Assembly (NCBI GenBank): GCA_013288655.1 | Contig: JABDBK010000017.1 | Span: forward strand, 1 to 39,127 | Direction of reading: 5' to 3' | Origin: Gammaproteobacteria bacterium | Lineage (GTDB): Bacteria > Pseudomonadota > Gammaproteobacteria > DSM-16500 | Length of the DNA stretch: 39,127 nt | In this document: piece by piece, positions 9,391 through 17,700 of the stretch | Position numbering within the stretch: the first letter of the stretch is position 1 | Layout: each line of letters opens with the position of its first letter | Notes under the pieces: generated by a model | Database searches by the model: none | The model's input: the letters and a program-made list of their open reading frames with translations, nothing else | Told to the model about the DNA's origin: nothing | Made by a program: the position numbers and the translations under genes

Positions 9391-10046
9391 CGCTTGATCT
9401 CTTTTTGAATATTTTTTAAAAATCGACTCATTCTATTTTGATGATAATATTCATCAAGTAATTGTATTTCTTCATGACGTAAATGAGGTAAATTTTCAAC
9501 ATTGATTCGTAAACTTTTAATCAACGGATCAAGACTATACCAATTTTTGCGATGACAATAAATGTAATCGCAAATAGCTCTCCAGGGTTTTGCCATAAAA
9601 AATGTGTTTTCATTGTCTTTGATGAGTGCCACTTCTGTATATAAATCTTTAAGAGGAACTTGCTGATAACTAAAATGTCCTAGTGGTGTTTTAATTTCTT
9701 TAAATCGTTTACCTGTTGCGCTAGTCGTTGTGTAAACAGCTTCTGGGATCAAATTGTGATAACTCAAGGCAGATTCCAGGCTAATAAATGAAGGGCCATA
9801 AATATATTGTGCCAATTCAAATGGGTGAGGTTTTTTAAAATAGCCAATCTCATCGGTAATGCAATATAATCCTCTTTTAATGTGTAATAGTTTGCCTTGC
9901 GCCAGCATTCGCTTTACTTTGCTATAACGGCTATCTCGTGTTCCATCTATTAAGTTTTCTACCTCAGAATCTGTGAGATAAGGGTGTGGATAGTTCCGTA
10001 ATTTTCGTTCTAATGAGTTAGTCATATAATCAACCAATACTGTCAT
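9387..10046 (-). CDS. abiEi: AbiEi-type antitoxin and autorepressor
   Basis: Partner of the AbiEii toxin. The protein has an N-terminal winged-helix part (residues about 10-65, including KVKRMLAQGKLLHIKRGLYC, typical of AbiEi) followed by the C-terminal antitoxin domain. In characterised AbiE systems this protein represses its own promoter by binding two inverted repeats; a matching pair is present upstream, one of them covering this start codon. The start is ATG at 10046; no Shine-Dalgarno is seen, and an in-frame ATG at 10025 is an alternative. Length is 219 aa. Confidence 0.87.
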   Translation of the reverse strand: MTVLVDYMTNSLERKLRNYPHPYLTDSEVENLIDGTRDSRYSKVKRMLAQGKLLHIKRGLYCITDEIGYFKKPHPFELAQYIYGPSFISLESALSYHNLIPEAVYTTTSATGKRFKEIKTPLGHFSYQQVPLKDLYTEVALIKDNENTFFMAKPWRAICDYIYCHRKNWYSLDPLIKSLRINVENLPHLRHEEIQLLDEYYHQNRMSRFLKNIQKEIKR

Positions 10047-10057
10047 TATTTGACAGT
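10039..10057. promoter_or_regulatory. AbiEi operator, start-codon-proximal inverted repeat
   Basis: ACTGTC, 7 bases, GACAGT. The repeat overlaps the antitoxin ATG (10044-10046). The same half-sites and the same 7-base spacing occur at 10107-10131. A role as AbiEi binding site is inferred from characterised AbiE promoters. Confidence 0.7.
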
Positions 10058-10069
10058 TTCATACAAATT

Positions 10070-10098
10070 ATTATGGCATATAATGGAAAATAAGGCAA
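10070..10098 (-). promoter_or_regulatory. Promoter of the AbiE operon
   Basis: On the minus strand, TTGCCT (10098-10093) and CATAAT (10075-10070) are 17 bases apart, putting transcription start near 10063. The promoter sits exactly between the two inverted-repeat operators, the layout expected for autorepression. Confidence 0.55.
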
Positions 10099-10106
10099 TA
10101 TATATG

Positions 10107-10131
10107 AAAACTGTCTATTTTTGACAGTTTT
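10107..10131. promoter_or_regulatory. AbiEi operator, distal inverted repeat
   Basis: AAAACTGTC, 7 bases, GACAGTTTT: a perfect 9-base inverted repeat containing the same core as the one at 10039-10057. The centres are 71 bases apart, on either side of the predicted promoter. Confidence 0.72.
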
Positions 10132-10195
10132 AAGCAACTGGCCTTTTTGCTCAACCTATGCTAGAAAGACACTTGAATTTTGATAGGAGAGAAAA

Positions 10196-11509
10196 ATGCA
10201 AGCCGCATCCACGAATGGAGAAATAGTTTTGAACTCACATGAAATAACACACACAGCCCAGGCTTGGGTCGTGACACTGACTGCTTCCCTGTTTTTCTTT
10301 TATACATTTATCCAGCTCAATCTTTTCAATGCCATTGATGTTGAATTAATGCAAGCATTTCATTTGAATGCACCCGAGTTGGGGCAATTATCTTCCATGT
10401 TTTTTTATGCGAATGTCTTATTTCTCTTTCCTGCAGGTATATTGTTAGATCGATTTTCAACCAAAAAAATCCTCTTAATGTCTGTTTTGCTTTCATCAGT
10501 CGGAACTTTGATATTTGGATTAGCGGATAATTATATTGTCGCAGCAACTGGCCGATTTTTGGTAGGTACCGGCGCAGCTTTTTGTTTTCTAAGCTGTATA
10601 AAAATCGCAAGCCGTTGGTTTCCTCCCACAAAAATGGCTCTAGTCACAGGCATTATTGTGACGATGGCTATGTTGGGCGGCCTGGTAGCGCAAACTCCGT
10701 TGGCTATGTTGAGTCATCTGGTGGGTTGGCGTTCTGCAGTACTTATGGATGCGGGTTTAGGCGCTTTCATTTTTTTAGCGATCTTATTGTTAGTACACGA
10801 TTACCCATCGCATCATCATGATAAACATATTGCCGATAAAGCTCATTTACAAACCTTAGGCTTCTGGAAAAGCATGGGTTTGGTCATGTTAAATCCTCAA
10901 AATTGGTTAGGTGGTATTTATACAGCTCTTATGAATTTACCCGTATTTTTGTTGGGCGCATTATGGGGCATACATTATTTGATGCAAGTGCATCAGGTAA
11001 GTTTGATGCAAGCATCCTATGCAACGACGCTATTTTTTGTGGGAGTGATTTTTGGTTCACCTTTCTTTGGTTGGGTTTCTGATCGTATGAGTCGTCGTGT
11101 GTTACCTATGTTGTTAGGCGCCGTTGTTTCATTGATAGTGATGTTAGTATTGCTTTATGTTCCTGGTTTATCTTTTGCTACGGTATTGCTCTTGTTCTTT
11201 TTGGTAGGTTTTGTCACCAGCTCTCAGGTTTTAAGTTATCCCACGGTTGCAGAACATAATCCAACCTCCTTAACGAGTACGGCGATTAGCATTGTTTCTA
11301 CCGTTATTATGTTCAGTGGAGTGGTTTTTCAACCTTTATTTGGTTGGGCGATGCAATGGCATTGGGACCATACCATGGTTGATGGTGCGCCGATTTATAC
11401 TGCATCAGATATGTTAAATGCCATGTTGATGATGCCTATTGCCTTCGTGGTTGCTTTTTTTGTCGCTTTATTTATAAAAGAAACGCATGGTAAGTTACAA
11501 CATGGCTAG
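10196..11509 (+). CDS. MFS transporter, candidate nucleoside carrier
   Basis: A 437-aa inner-membrane protein with about 12 hydrophobic segments in two halves. The MFS loop signatures are visible: [12 protein letters not shown] after the second helix (the G-x-x-x-D-R-x-x-R/K-K motif) and [10 protein letters not shown] in the second half. AGGAG precedes the ATG. The last 8 bases overlap the deoB start, so it is translationally coupled to phosphopentomutase. Legionella uses MFS carriers of the Pht family to take up amino acids and pyrimidine nucleosides, so import of a nucleoside or deoxynucleoside is a reasonable inference from context. The sequence alone does not fix the substrate. Confidence 0.85.
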   Translation: MQAASTNGEIVLNSHEITHTAQAWVVTLTASLFFFYTFIQLNLFNAIDVELMQAFHLNAPELGQLSSMFFYANVLFLFPAGILLDRFSTKKILLMSVLLSSVGTLIFGLADNYIVAATGRFLVGTGAAFCFLSCIKIASRWFPPTKMALVTGIIVTMAMLGGLVAQTPLAMLSHLVGWRSAVLMDAGLGAFIFLAILLLVHDYPSHHHDKHIADKAHLQTLGFWKSMGLVMLNPQNWLGGIYTALMNLPVFLLGALWGIHYLMQVHQVSLMQASYATTLFFVGVIFGSPFFGWVSDRMSRRVLPMLLGAVVSLIVMLVLLYVPGLSFATVLLLFFLVGFVTSSQVLSYPTVAEHNPTSLTSTAISIVSTVIMFSGVVFQPLFGWAMQWHWDHTMVDGAPIYTASDMLNAMLMMPIAFVVAFFVALFIKETHGKLQHG

Positions 11510-12716
11510 AGCTTTTATTCTTTTACTGGATTCATTCGGGATAGGTTCGACAGATGATGCTTTAAAGTATGGCGATGAAGGCGCGGATACTTTTAGGCAT
11601 ATTGCAGAGTATTGTGCTCTTGGTAAAGCAGATAAAGAAAATATGCGCAAAGGGCCTTTGCATATCCCCAATCTTGTTCGTTTAGGTTTGAATGAAGCGG
11701 CTATTATTAGTAAAGGTCAATCCGTGCCTGGATTAACAAGTCCTGCCATGATTGAAGGTGCTTACGGTTGTGCTGCAGAAAAAAGTTTCGGCAAAGACAC
11801 GCCTAGCGGTCATTGGGAAATTGCTGGTGTTCCAGCTTTGTTTGATTGGGGTTATTTTCCACCCGAGTATCCCAGTTTTCCCGAAGAACTTTTAGAAGAA
11901 CTTATTAAACGTGGTAATTTATCGGGTGTTTTAGGAAATAAACACGCTTCTGGTACAGAAATTATTGCAGAACTTGGTGAAGAACATGAACAATCGGGTA
12001 AGCCTATTGTCTATACTTCGGCTGATAGCGTTTTTCAAATTGCATGTCATGAAGAAAGCTTTGGTTTGGATCGTTTGTATGAGCTTTGTTTGATTGCGCG
12101 TGATTTAGTAGATTCTTATAACGTCGGCCGTGTCATTGCAAGACCTTTTACAGGCACACCTGGAAATTATCGTAGAACGGGAAATCGTCGTGATTATGCG
12201 GTGCCCGCACCTGAACCTACGTTGTTAGATAAACTTAAAGCATCCGGCCGCGATGTGATTTCCATAGGTAAGGTTGCAGACATTTACGCGCATCGCGGCA
12301 TCACAAAAAAAATTAAAGGCGATGGCAATATGGCGCTTTTTGATGCCTTATTAAAAGAGACGATGACAGCGCCAGATGGCAGTTTAGTGTTTGTTAACTT
12401 TGTCGATTTTGATATGTTGTATGGCCATCGTCGTGATGTAGTGGGTTACGCTAAAGCGCTCGAAGATTTTGATGCAAGACTGCCTGAGTTTGAGCGTTTA
12501 ATGAAACCAGGTGATATTGCGATCATCACTGCAGATCACGGTTGTGATCCTACCTGGACAGGCACAGATCATACGCGTGAAAATATTCCTATTATTGCTT
12601 TTGGACCCGGAATAAAAACAGGTTCTATCGGTAAGCGAGAAACATTTGCGGATATAGGTCAAACCTTGGCGAGACATTTGGGTATTTTGCCGTTAGCGAC
12701 GGGAGTTGCGTTTTGA
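11502..12716 (+). CDS. deoB: Phosphopentomutase
   Basis: Interconverts (deoxy)ribose-1-phosphate and 5-phosphate, linking the phosphorylase product to DeoC. It belongs to the alkaline-phosphatase-like metalloenzymes: the N-terminal metal-binding Asp10 is in LLLDSFGIG, the KDTPSGHWE block holds the probable phospho-acceptor Thr100, and the C-terminal metal ligands are in [10 protein letters not shown] and TDHTRE. At 404 aa it is close to E. coli DeoB (407). ATG at 11502 is chosen because [13 protein letters not shown] is the family's normal N-terminus; the upstream ATG at 11487 would add five unconserved residues. It overlaps the MFS gene by 8 bases. Confidence 0.95.
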   Translation: MARAFILLLDSFGIGSTDDALKYGDEGADTFRHIAEYCALGKADKENMRKGPLHIPNLVRLGLNEAAIISKGQSVPGLTSPAMIEGAYGCAAEKSFGKDTPSGHWEIAGVPALFDWGYFPPEYPSFPEELLEELIKRGNLSGVLGNKHASGTEIIAELGEEHEQSGKPIVYTSADSVFQIACHEESFGLDRLYELCLIARDLVDSYNVGRVIARPFTGTPGNYRRTGNRRDYAVPAPEPTLLDKLKASGRDVISIGKVADIYAHRGITKKIKGDGNMALFDALLKETMTAPDGSLVFVNFVDFDMLYGHRRDVVGYAKALEDFDARLPEFERLMKPGDIAIITADHGCDPTWTGTDHTRENIPIIAFGPGIKTGSIGKRETFADIGQTLARHLGILPLATGVAF

Positions 12717-12740
12717 TAACACAAAAAAAGGAAGTAAGTT

Positions 12741-13898
12741 ATGTTATCTCAAGCTTTAAAAGAAGAAAAACAAGAGGCTATTGTAGGATTTCATATTTTA
12801 AGTGATGGAAGTTTTTTAAAGATTCACAAAAAACCATACGTAGAAATACGTAAAGGTGATGTTACAACTTTTATTAAGATTGAAGAAGTAGACCCTCGTT
12901 GGACTAAGAGTACTAAAATAATCGAATTACCTGATCAGCACCTGGTTTTGGCATATTGTAGGGGTTGGACGGAAGATTGCATGGTTATTCTTGATCTTAA
13001 CAATGGAAAATGTATGGCTAGTAAAGCCATCGATGAGGTTGAATCATTATCTGCATTAGAAAATGGTCGTTTTCTTATAAATTCAAAGATTATTTGTTTT
13101 TATCAAGGTAATGATTTAGTGACAGAAAAAGCCAAAGACTTTATTGATTTTAGTAAGCGGGCTTTGGGAATTGGTTATTATAGATTATCGACTAGAGGGC
13201 CTCGATATTTTTTATTACCCGATAAATCGGGTTTCATTTATTTCGATGATAATCGTCCATCCACTATTAAAATGATTACCCATCAATTTAAAGAAAGAGA
13301 TCAAAAGCGATTGTGCTCAGTAGATAATTGGCCTTGGGTCATGGATTTTGCTTTTCTCTCTTATGATAAATTTGCATGCATTACTGCAGACAGGTTGGAT
13401 CGACATTATGAGCTGCATGTTGTAAATACGGATCTTACCCGCTCTTATAAAACTAATTTACATCGCTTTGTAAAATTGTTAATGCTCAATGATTATCATC
13501 TAGCCGTCGTGGGCTCGAGCTCTCAACTACGATCACAAGATTATCATTATAAAACCTGTGTGAAAGTTTTTAATGTATCTTATAAAAAAGTTACGGAAGT
13601 AAAAAAAATCACTATCGACATACCCTTAGAAGATGTTTTTGTAGCAGCGACACCTTATGGTGAATTGGTCACGTGTACTAAAACGGGTGACATAACAATA
13701 CATCATGTTTTTTCTATGCAGAAGTTTAAAGAGAAAACAGAATCTGTTTTGGCATCGAGGTTGCCTAAAGATCTTATTTCTATTGTGACGGGTTATGCAG
13801 GATTTTTCGGAAGATGTTTTGGTGCGCCTAAGGATAAATTTGCGGAGATAGATTATAGGGATGATGGTTTTTTTTCAAAGCTGAGAGCGAAATTCTGA
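12741..13898 (+). CDS. Unrecognised 385-aa beta-rich protein, possible propeller
   Basis: No family recognised. The gene starts at ATG with GGAAG upstream, 24 bases after deoB, so it could be read from the same transcript. Short alternating strand-like segments recur through residues about 15-320 (for example HLVLAYCRGW, YHLAVVGSSSQ, GELVTCTKTGDITIHH), a pattern typical of beta-propellers, although no canonical WD dipeptide series is present. Near the C-terminus is a helix SRLPKDLISIVTGYAGF, faintly like an F-box first helix (LP-x-x-L-x-x-I). There is no signal peptide or membrane segment. Soluble effector-like function is a guess. A strong terminator follows. Confidence 0.6.
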   Translation: MLSQALKEEKQEAIVGFHILSDGSFLKIHKKPYVEIRKGDVTTFIKIEEVDPRWTKSTKIIELPDQHLVLAYCRGWTEDCMVILDLNNGKCMASKAIDEVESLSALENGRFLINSKIICFYQGNDLVTEKAKDFIDFSKRALGIGYYRLSTRGPRYFLLPDKSGFIYFDDNRPSTIKMITHQFKERDQKRLCSVDNWPWVMDFAFLSYDKFACITADRLDRHYELHVVNTDLTRSYKTNLHRFVKLLMLNDYHLAVVGSSSQLRSQDYHYKTCVKVFNVSYKKVTEVKKITIDIPLEDVFVAATPYGELVTCTKTGDITIHHVFSMQKFKEKTESVLASRLPKDLISIVTGYAGFFGRCFGAPKDKFAEIDYRDDGFFSKLRAKF

Positions 13899-13941
13899 AG
13901 ATCATTGATTTGAATACTCATTGCATCACGACTTATAGATC

Positions 13942-13973
13942 TTAAAACCGGGCCGCGCGCGGCTCGGTTTTAA
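13942..13973. terminator. Bidirectional rho-independent terminator
   Basis: A GC-rich hairpin (AAAACCGGGCCGCG pairing with CGCGGCTCGGTTTT, one G-T wobble) is flanked by TTAAAA on one side and TTTTAA on the other. It lies between the convergent ends of the 385-aa gene and the L,D-transpeptidase gene and can serve both strands. Confidence 0.82.
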
Positions 13974-14002
13974 AAGCCAAAAACTCCGAACTCAGGTTCA
14001 TC

Positions 14003-14926
14003 CTAGCTTTTCACCTTCATCCCAATTTCATGCGGCACCCCATCCGGTTCACCCGCAAGATGTGCGACAAACTGCCAATCAATCAAAACATTGTTGTCTT
14101 TAGGTAGCTGACTATTGATAGCGGCTACAATATCATCCAGGTTAGTATCCATTCCTTTATCATGTTCGTCGAGCAAAGGATGTGCTTCCAGATAGAGTTT
14201 ATCCCCTTGCCAACCTACTTTGTTAGGCATATTAATAATTTCAACGTGAGTGCCAGCTTGAATAATAGGGAAAAGTTCTTGAATATCGGTTTCATTCATA
14301 CGAATACAACCAAAGCTTGCGCGTCTGCCTATGCTTTCGGGAGCGACGGTGCTATGAAGTAGAAAACTGGGAATATTCAAATAAATCGCATAATGTCCAA
14401 GAGGATTATCAGGTCCTGGAGGTAATACGCGAGGTAAGTTCACACCTTGCATTTCATTGTATTTACGTGCATCGGCTCCAGGAATCCAAGATGGATTAAG
14501 TTTTTTTCGAGTAATAGTCGTGTTTTGGATAGGAATGGTATTACCAATTTTGCCTATGCCAATAGGATAGGTGATGACTTTGTCACCGTTTTCGGGGTAG
14601 TAATAAAGCCGCATTTCGGGAAGATTAATGATCATACCTTTATAAGGCATGGGCGGTAATATAAAAGCCGTTGGAATGATTAGATTGCGTGAGTTGAGCG
14701 TGTATTCTGTGGTTCCAGGATTGGCTGCGACGATGGAATTTAAACCTAAATTATAACGACTAGAGACGGAAGCCGTATTGTCACCAAAATGGGCTTTAGC
14801 CATTTGGACTTCACCGATTAGACGGTTGCTAGGAGGTGGAAGAGGGTATTCCATGGCAAGCAGTTGATTTCCGCTAACGGTCATAAAAAGTATTGCGCAT
14901 GTTTTTATAATATATTTTTTTATCAT
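14003..14926 (-). CDS. LysM L,D-transpeptidase (YkuD/ErfK family)
   Basis: Periplasmic enzyme that forms 3-3 peptidoglycan cross-links or attaches proteins to peptidoglycan. Residues 1-24 are a signal peptide ending LLAM-EY; a LysM-like segment spans about 36-84; the YkuD catalytic domain runs about 97-225. The active site is the SFGCIRM block with catalytic Cys207, with His191 in LLHST. The usual HG after this histidine is HS here. At 307 aa it resembles ErfK/YbiS/YcfS proteins. GGAT before ATG 14926 is a modest ribosome site. It lies 14 bases downstream of a second, unrelated-type L,D-transpeptidase gene, probably in one operon. Confidence 0.9.
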   Translation of the reverse strand: MIKKYIIKTCAILFMTVSGNQLLAMEYPLPPPSNRLIGEVQMAKAHFGDNTASVSSRYNLGLNSIVAANPGTTEYTLNSRNLIIPTAFILPPMPYKGMIINLPEMRLYYYPENGDKVITYPIGIGKIGNTIPIQNTTITRKKLNPSWIPGADARKYNEMQGVNLPRVLPPGPDNPLGHYAIYLNIPSFLLHSTVAPESIGRRASFGCIRMNETDIQELFPIIQAGTHVEIINMPNKVGWQGDKLYLEAHPLLDEHDKGMDTNLDDIVAAINSQLPKDNNVLIDWQFVAHLAGEPDGVPHEIGMKVKS

Positions 14927-14940
14927 GAGTTAATTCATCC

Positions 14941-15678
14941 TCAGCCAGCTAAAAATGTCGAATGGTTTATCCACTTTCTGTCAGGATAATAAACGACAAC
15001 AAGTGAATTGTCTTTAATTGTGTTAATTAATGGTCTTACAGTGTCCAGCCTGACCGCAGGACAGCCCCAGCTGCGTCCTAAATAGCCATGTTTTCTTATG
15101 ACATCAGGATGCGCGTACCATGCGCCGTGAAAAACAATATAACGTTGTAATGCTTTGTCATTAAATCCATTTTCGAGTCCTACCAGACGCAAGGAATAGC
15201 CGTTAGCACCCATGTAGGGATCGCTCATGGTCTTGAAAACGCCAATGCTGGATTTTAAACTGCCTGGCTTGTTTGAGAAAGAGGTTGCATGGATTGTTCC
15301 ACTGTTTTTTCCATGAGAGACCCAGGTATTGAACAAAACTTTACCATTTTTTAGGTCGATGACCCATAATCGTCGTTGAATAGAAGGTTTTGAATAATCA
15401 ATGATAGTGAGCAAGTCTTTTTCCGAGACCCCTTGATGTTTGGCATTGATATAAGCTACCAGACCAAGTTTTAGGACTTCAACATTGATGTTTTTTGCTT
15501 GAGAATGAATAGTTTCAATTTCATTTTCGACCCAGGTTTCACTTCCTTTGGGGGGTACGATAGGCTTGGTGAAAAACCAATCAAAAGGTCCCCATCCCGA
15601 GAGGCATAGTGTCAAAATGATGCCCATCACAAAACAAGCTAACTTCCGTAACATGTTGTACAGTTTTTCCATAATCAT
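14941..15678 (-). CDS. Murein L,D-transpeptidase catalytic domain protein (YkuD_2 type)
   Basis: A 245-aa exported protein with an N-terminal signal or anchor segment (residues about 12-29, LACFVMGIILTLCLSGW). The family blocks are present in order: LWVIDLKNGKVLFNTWVSHG (101-122 region), ATSFSN, SSIGVFKT, YSLRLVGLE, YIVFHGAWY with His184, and GRSWGCPAVR with catalytic Cys206. Only a weak ribosome site is seen; an in-frame ATG two codons in (15672) is equally possible. It is the first gene of a pair with the LysM L,D-transpeptidase. Two distinct L,D-transpeptidases side by side point to 3-3 cross-linked peptidoglycan. Confidence 0.9.
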   Translation of the reverse strand: MIMEKLYNMLRKLACFVMGIILTLCLSGWGPFDWFFTKPIVPPKGSETWVENEIETIHSQAKNINVEVLKLGLVAYINAKHQGVSEKDLLTIIDYSKPSIQRRLWVIDLKNGKVLFNTWVSHGKNSGTIHATSFSNKPGSLKSSIGVFKTMSDPYMGANGYSLRLVGLENGFNDKALQRYIVFHGAWYAHPDVIRKHGYLGRSWGCPAVRLDTVRPLINTIKDNSLVVVYYPDRKWINHSTFLAG

Positions 15679-15733
15679 AAGTTGGTAATATCACTGATGA
15701 AGGTGGAAGTATTTTAACAACATGTATCCAGTT

Positions 15734-15762
15734 ATGACTAGCTGCTTAAGGTTTTCTTTTTT
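15734..15762. repeat. 29-bp repeat at the 3' end of the 587-aa gene
   Basis: Matches 17672-17700 with one difference in 29 bases (CTAGCTGCTTAAGG here, CTAGCCGCTTAAGG there). In the minus frame it would encode KKKTLSS and a stop just past the TAA of the 587-aa gene, the same frame and peptide type as the end of the 955-aa protein. Confidence 0.85.
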
Positions 15763-17525
15763 TATGATGGACGCCGCGTAGTTTGTTCTAGAAACAATGG
15801 AATATAATCAGGGGGTACATGATGACTAAAACTAGCAGGCTGAACCTGAGTGGGGAAAAGCGCTGGGCTATAACGACATGGGGGAGTAACAACAGGAGCT
15901 GTCACTAAAGTTGGCGTATCTGTCATTTCTTTGATTTCTTTGACTTCAGGCATACAATGGTTTGCTGTAACGTGAACTCTTATTGCTTTAGGGTATTTGT
16001 GATAATCGTGTGAGCGGTCGGGGATTACTCTATCTTGCAGAACCGCATAGCCTCCAATATAAGCTTTTACAGTAATACCATTACATTTGTCTTCTAGCAG
16101 TTTTTCTCTAACAGTTCGTGCAATAGAAGGTTCGCTGCCAAAGTCTTCTCTAGTTTCCGTGCGAGCTCGAACAGCCAATTGTTTGACTTTTTTTATATTA
16201 TCACGTTCCATTGCATCAGGATTCTGGAACGATTTTCCAAAAAAACTTGAAATTAATTCTTTTGAATCGCTCTGATCAGTATCTTCTACATGAGATGATT
16301 TTAAAGATATTCCACAAATAGTAGAAATGTTTTGTAACTCTGTTTCTGAAAAATCATTAATAGAGTTATGCTTTTTCATCATGTCTGGGATATTTTTTAT
16401 AGTTTCTTGGTTTGTATTTGGATCTATATACTTCACTTGCGTTGTGAGTTGGCCATGCTTGAATTTTTGTAAAATAACGATGGAATTTTCATTAATTACC
16501 GTATTCTCAATATTTTTAGTATTTTTAAGAAGGATTAATGCGTAAGTTTTTTGAGGTTTAATAGGGCTGGTAGTTGCACAAGCGCGTAATACCATTTCCT
16601 TAAGATCCGGTAAGTTTCGTGCATACTTTCCTGCCTTTTCTGCATAGCTCAAGTCCTTTGGATTGAATATGCTATTTCTACCTTCTTGACTGTAATGATG
16701 TAAAAAACTTAATTTAGTGATTTCTAAAATGGGAAGACTCGATTTTACAAGAGCCTGATAAGCGTTATGAGGTAATACAATTAGCATATTACCTTTTTCC
16801 CGACATATTTTTTGGCGCAATCTTATGACATCACGCAGTTCTATCATTGCGAGAGGACATGTATTGGAATCTGAAAAAAGTAATAGTAACTCTATTTTTT
16901 TAGGCGGTGACGTTTGTCCGCTTTTTCTTGTTTTTATGTGCTCACAAAGTGTTTGTTGTATAGTTCTTGGGTCAAGCGTGTTAATGTATTCTGCTAAGAG
17001 AAGAATATACTTTTCTTCTCCCTCGGTATGATGAGATAATAAGTTATTCGGAGCGTTAAAAAATCGCTCAATCAATGCGCTGGCTTCAAAAGGAGGTGCA
17101 TTCATAATGTTTTGAAATTTTTCATGATTCAGCGGCGGATAATATAGAAGTATTTCCCTAAGATGGAAATTAATTTGCTTGAGTTTTTTGATATCACTAG
17201 TCATCATAAAGTCAAAAATGTGTTGCTGATTTTTAAGCTCAGTGCTGTTTAACATGTTATAAAATCTTGAAACTTCAGGAATAGAATCAATGGAAGAATT
17301 AGCAAGACGTACAACTTTGTCAACGTTTTTTGGGGTAAGTAGAGTAGCTAATGATAGCTCATTTAAGACTTCGCCAACTCTGCGGATGTAATCTTCGGAT
17401 TTGTTTTCTATTATTGCTGAAATATTGAATTCTTCTCGAGAATGACCATTCGATAAGTAATTGAATATATATTCGATTCTTTCGTTTGGCTCTAGCTCCC
17501 AATAGCAAGGGTTCTGTGAAAACAT
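15762..17525 (-). CDS. Unrecognised 587-aa effector-like protein
   Basis: No family recognised. The protein is soluble, with no signal peptide or membrane helix. The N-terminal two thirds looks largely helical; one central segment KTYALILLKNTKN followed by SIVILQKF looks like a small beta unit; the last ~60 residues are proline-rich and probably disordered (TAPVVTPPCRYSP, HHVPPDYIP). It starts at ATG 17525. The stop is TAA, but the same frame continues as KKKTLSS and TAG, matching the C-terminus of its upstream neighbour, so the present stop may be a TTA to TAA change that trimmed the tail. Size, composition and neighbours resemble secreted effectors of Legionellales; that role is inferred. 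Confidence 0.7.
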   Translation of the reverse strand: MFSQNPCYWELEPNERIEYIFNYLSNGHSREEFNISAIIENKSEDYIRRVGEVLNELSLATLLTPKNVDKVVRLANSSIDSIPEVSRFYNMLNSTELKNQQHIFDFMMTSDIKKLKQINFHLREILLYYPPLNHEKFQNIMNAPPFEASALIERFFNAPNNLLSHHTEGEEKYILLLAEYINTLDPRTIQQTLCEHIKTRKSGQTSPPKKIELLLLFSDSNTCPLAMIELRDVIRLRQKICREKGNMLIVLPHNAYQALVKSSLPILEITKLSFLHHYSQEGRNSIFNPKDLSYAEKAGKYARNLPDLKEMVLRACATTSPIKPQKTYALILLKNTKNIENTVINENSIVILQKFKHGQLTTQVKYIDPNTNQETIKNIPDMMKKHNSINDFSETELQNISTICGISLKSSHVEDTDQSDSKELISSFFGKSFQNPDAMERDNIKKVKQLAVRARTETREDFGSEPSIARTVREKLLEDKCNGITVKAYIGGYAVLQDRVIPDRSHDYHKYPKAIRVHVTANHCMPEVKEIKEMTDTPTLVTAPVVTPPCRYSPALFPTQVQPASFSHHVPPDYIPLFLEQTTRRPS

Positions 17526-17671
17526 AAAATTTTCTCAAAAGCAAAAATTGATTGGTTTAATTATGAGCCATGTTATCACAAAATAGACCGAAAATGTATA
17601 AATTTTGCTAAATTTTTATAAAAATGTCTATTTATGAAATACCCGGACTATATTTAGCGGATAGTGTCAAA

Positions 17672-17700
17672 ATGACTAGCCGCTTAAGGTTTTCTTTTTT
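17672..17700. repeat. 29-bp repeat at the 3' end of the 955-aa gene
   Basis: Partner of 15734-15762. Here it is within the coding sequence and encodes the C-terminal residues KKKTLSG and the TAG stop. Both copies are preceded at a similar distance by CATC, so the likeness may reach slightly further. Confidence 0.85.

Noticed and set aside
17652-17686. Imperfect stem (TTTAGCGGATAG with CTAGCCGCTTAA) at the end of the 955-aa gene as a terminator
   Set aside because: Two mismatches in twelve, an 11-base loop, no T-run in the reading direction, and no counterpart at the other copy of the 29-bp repeat.
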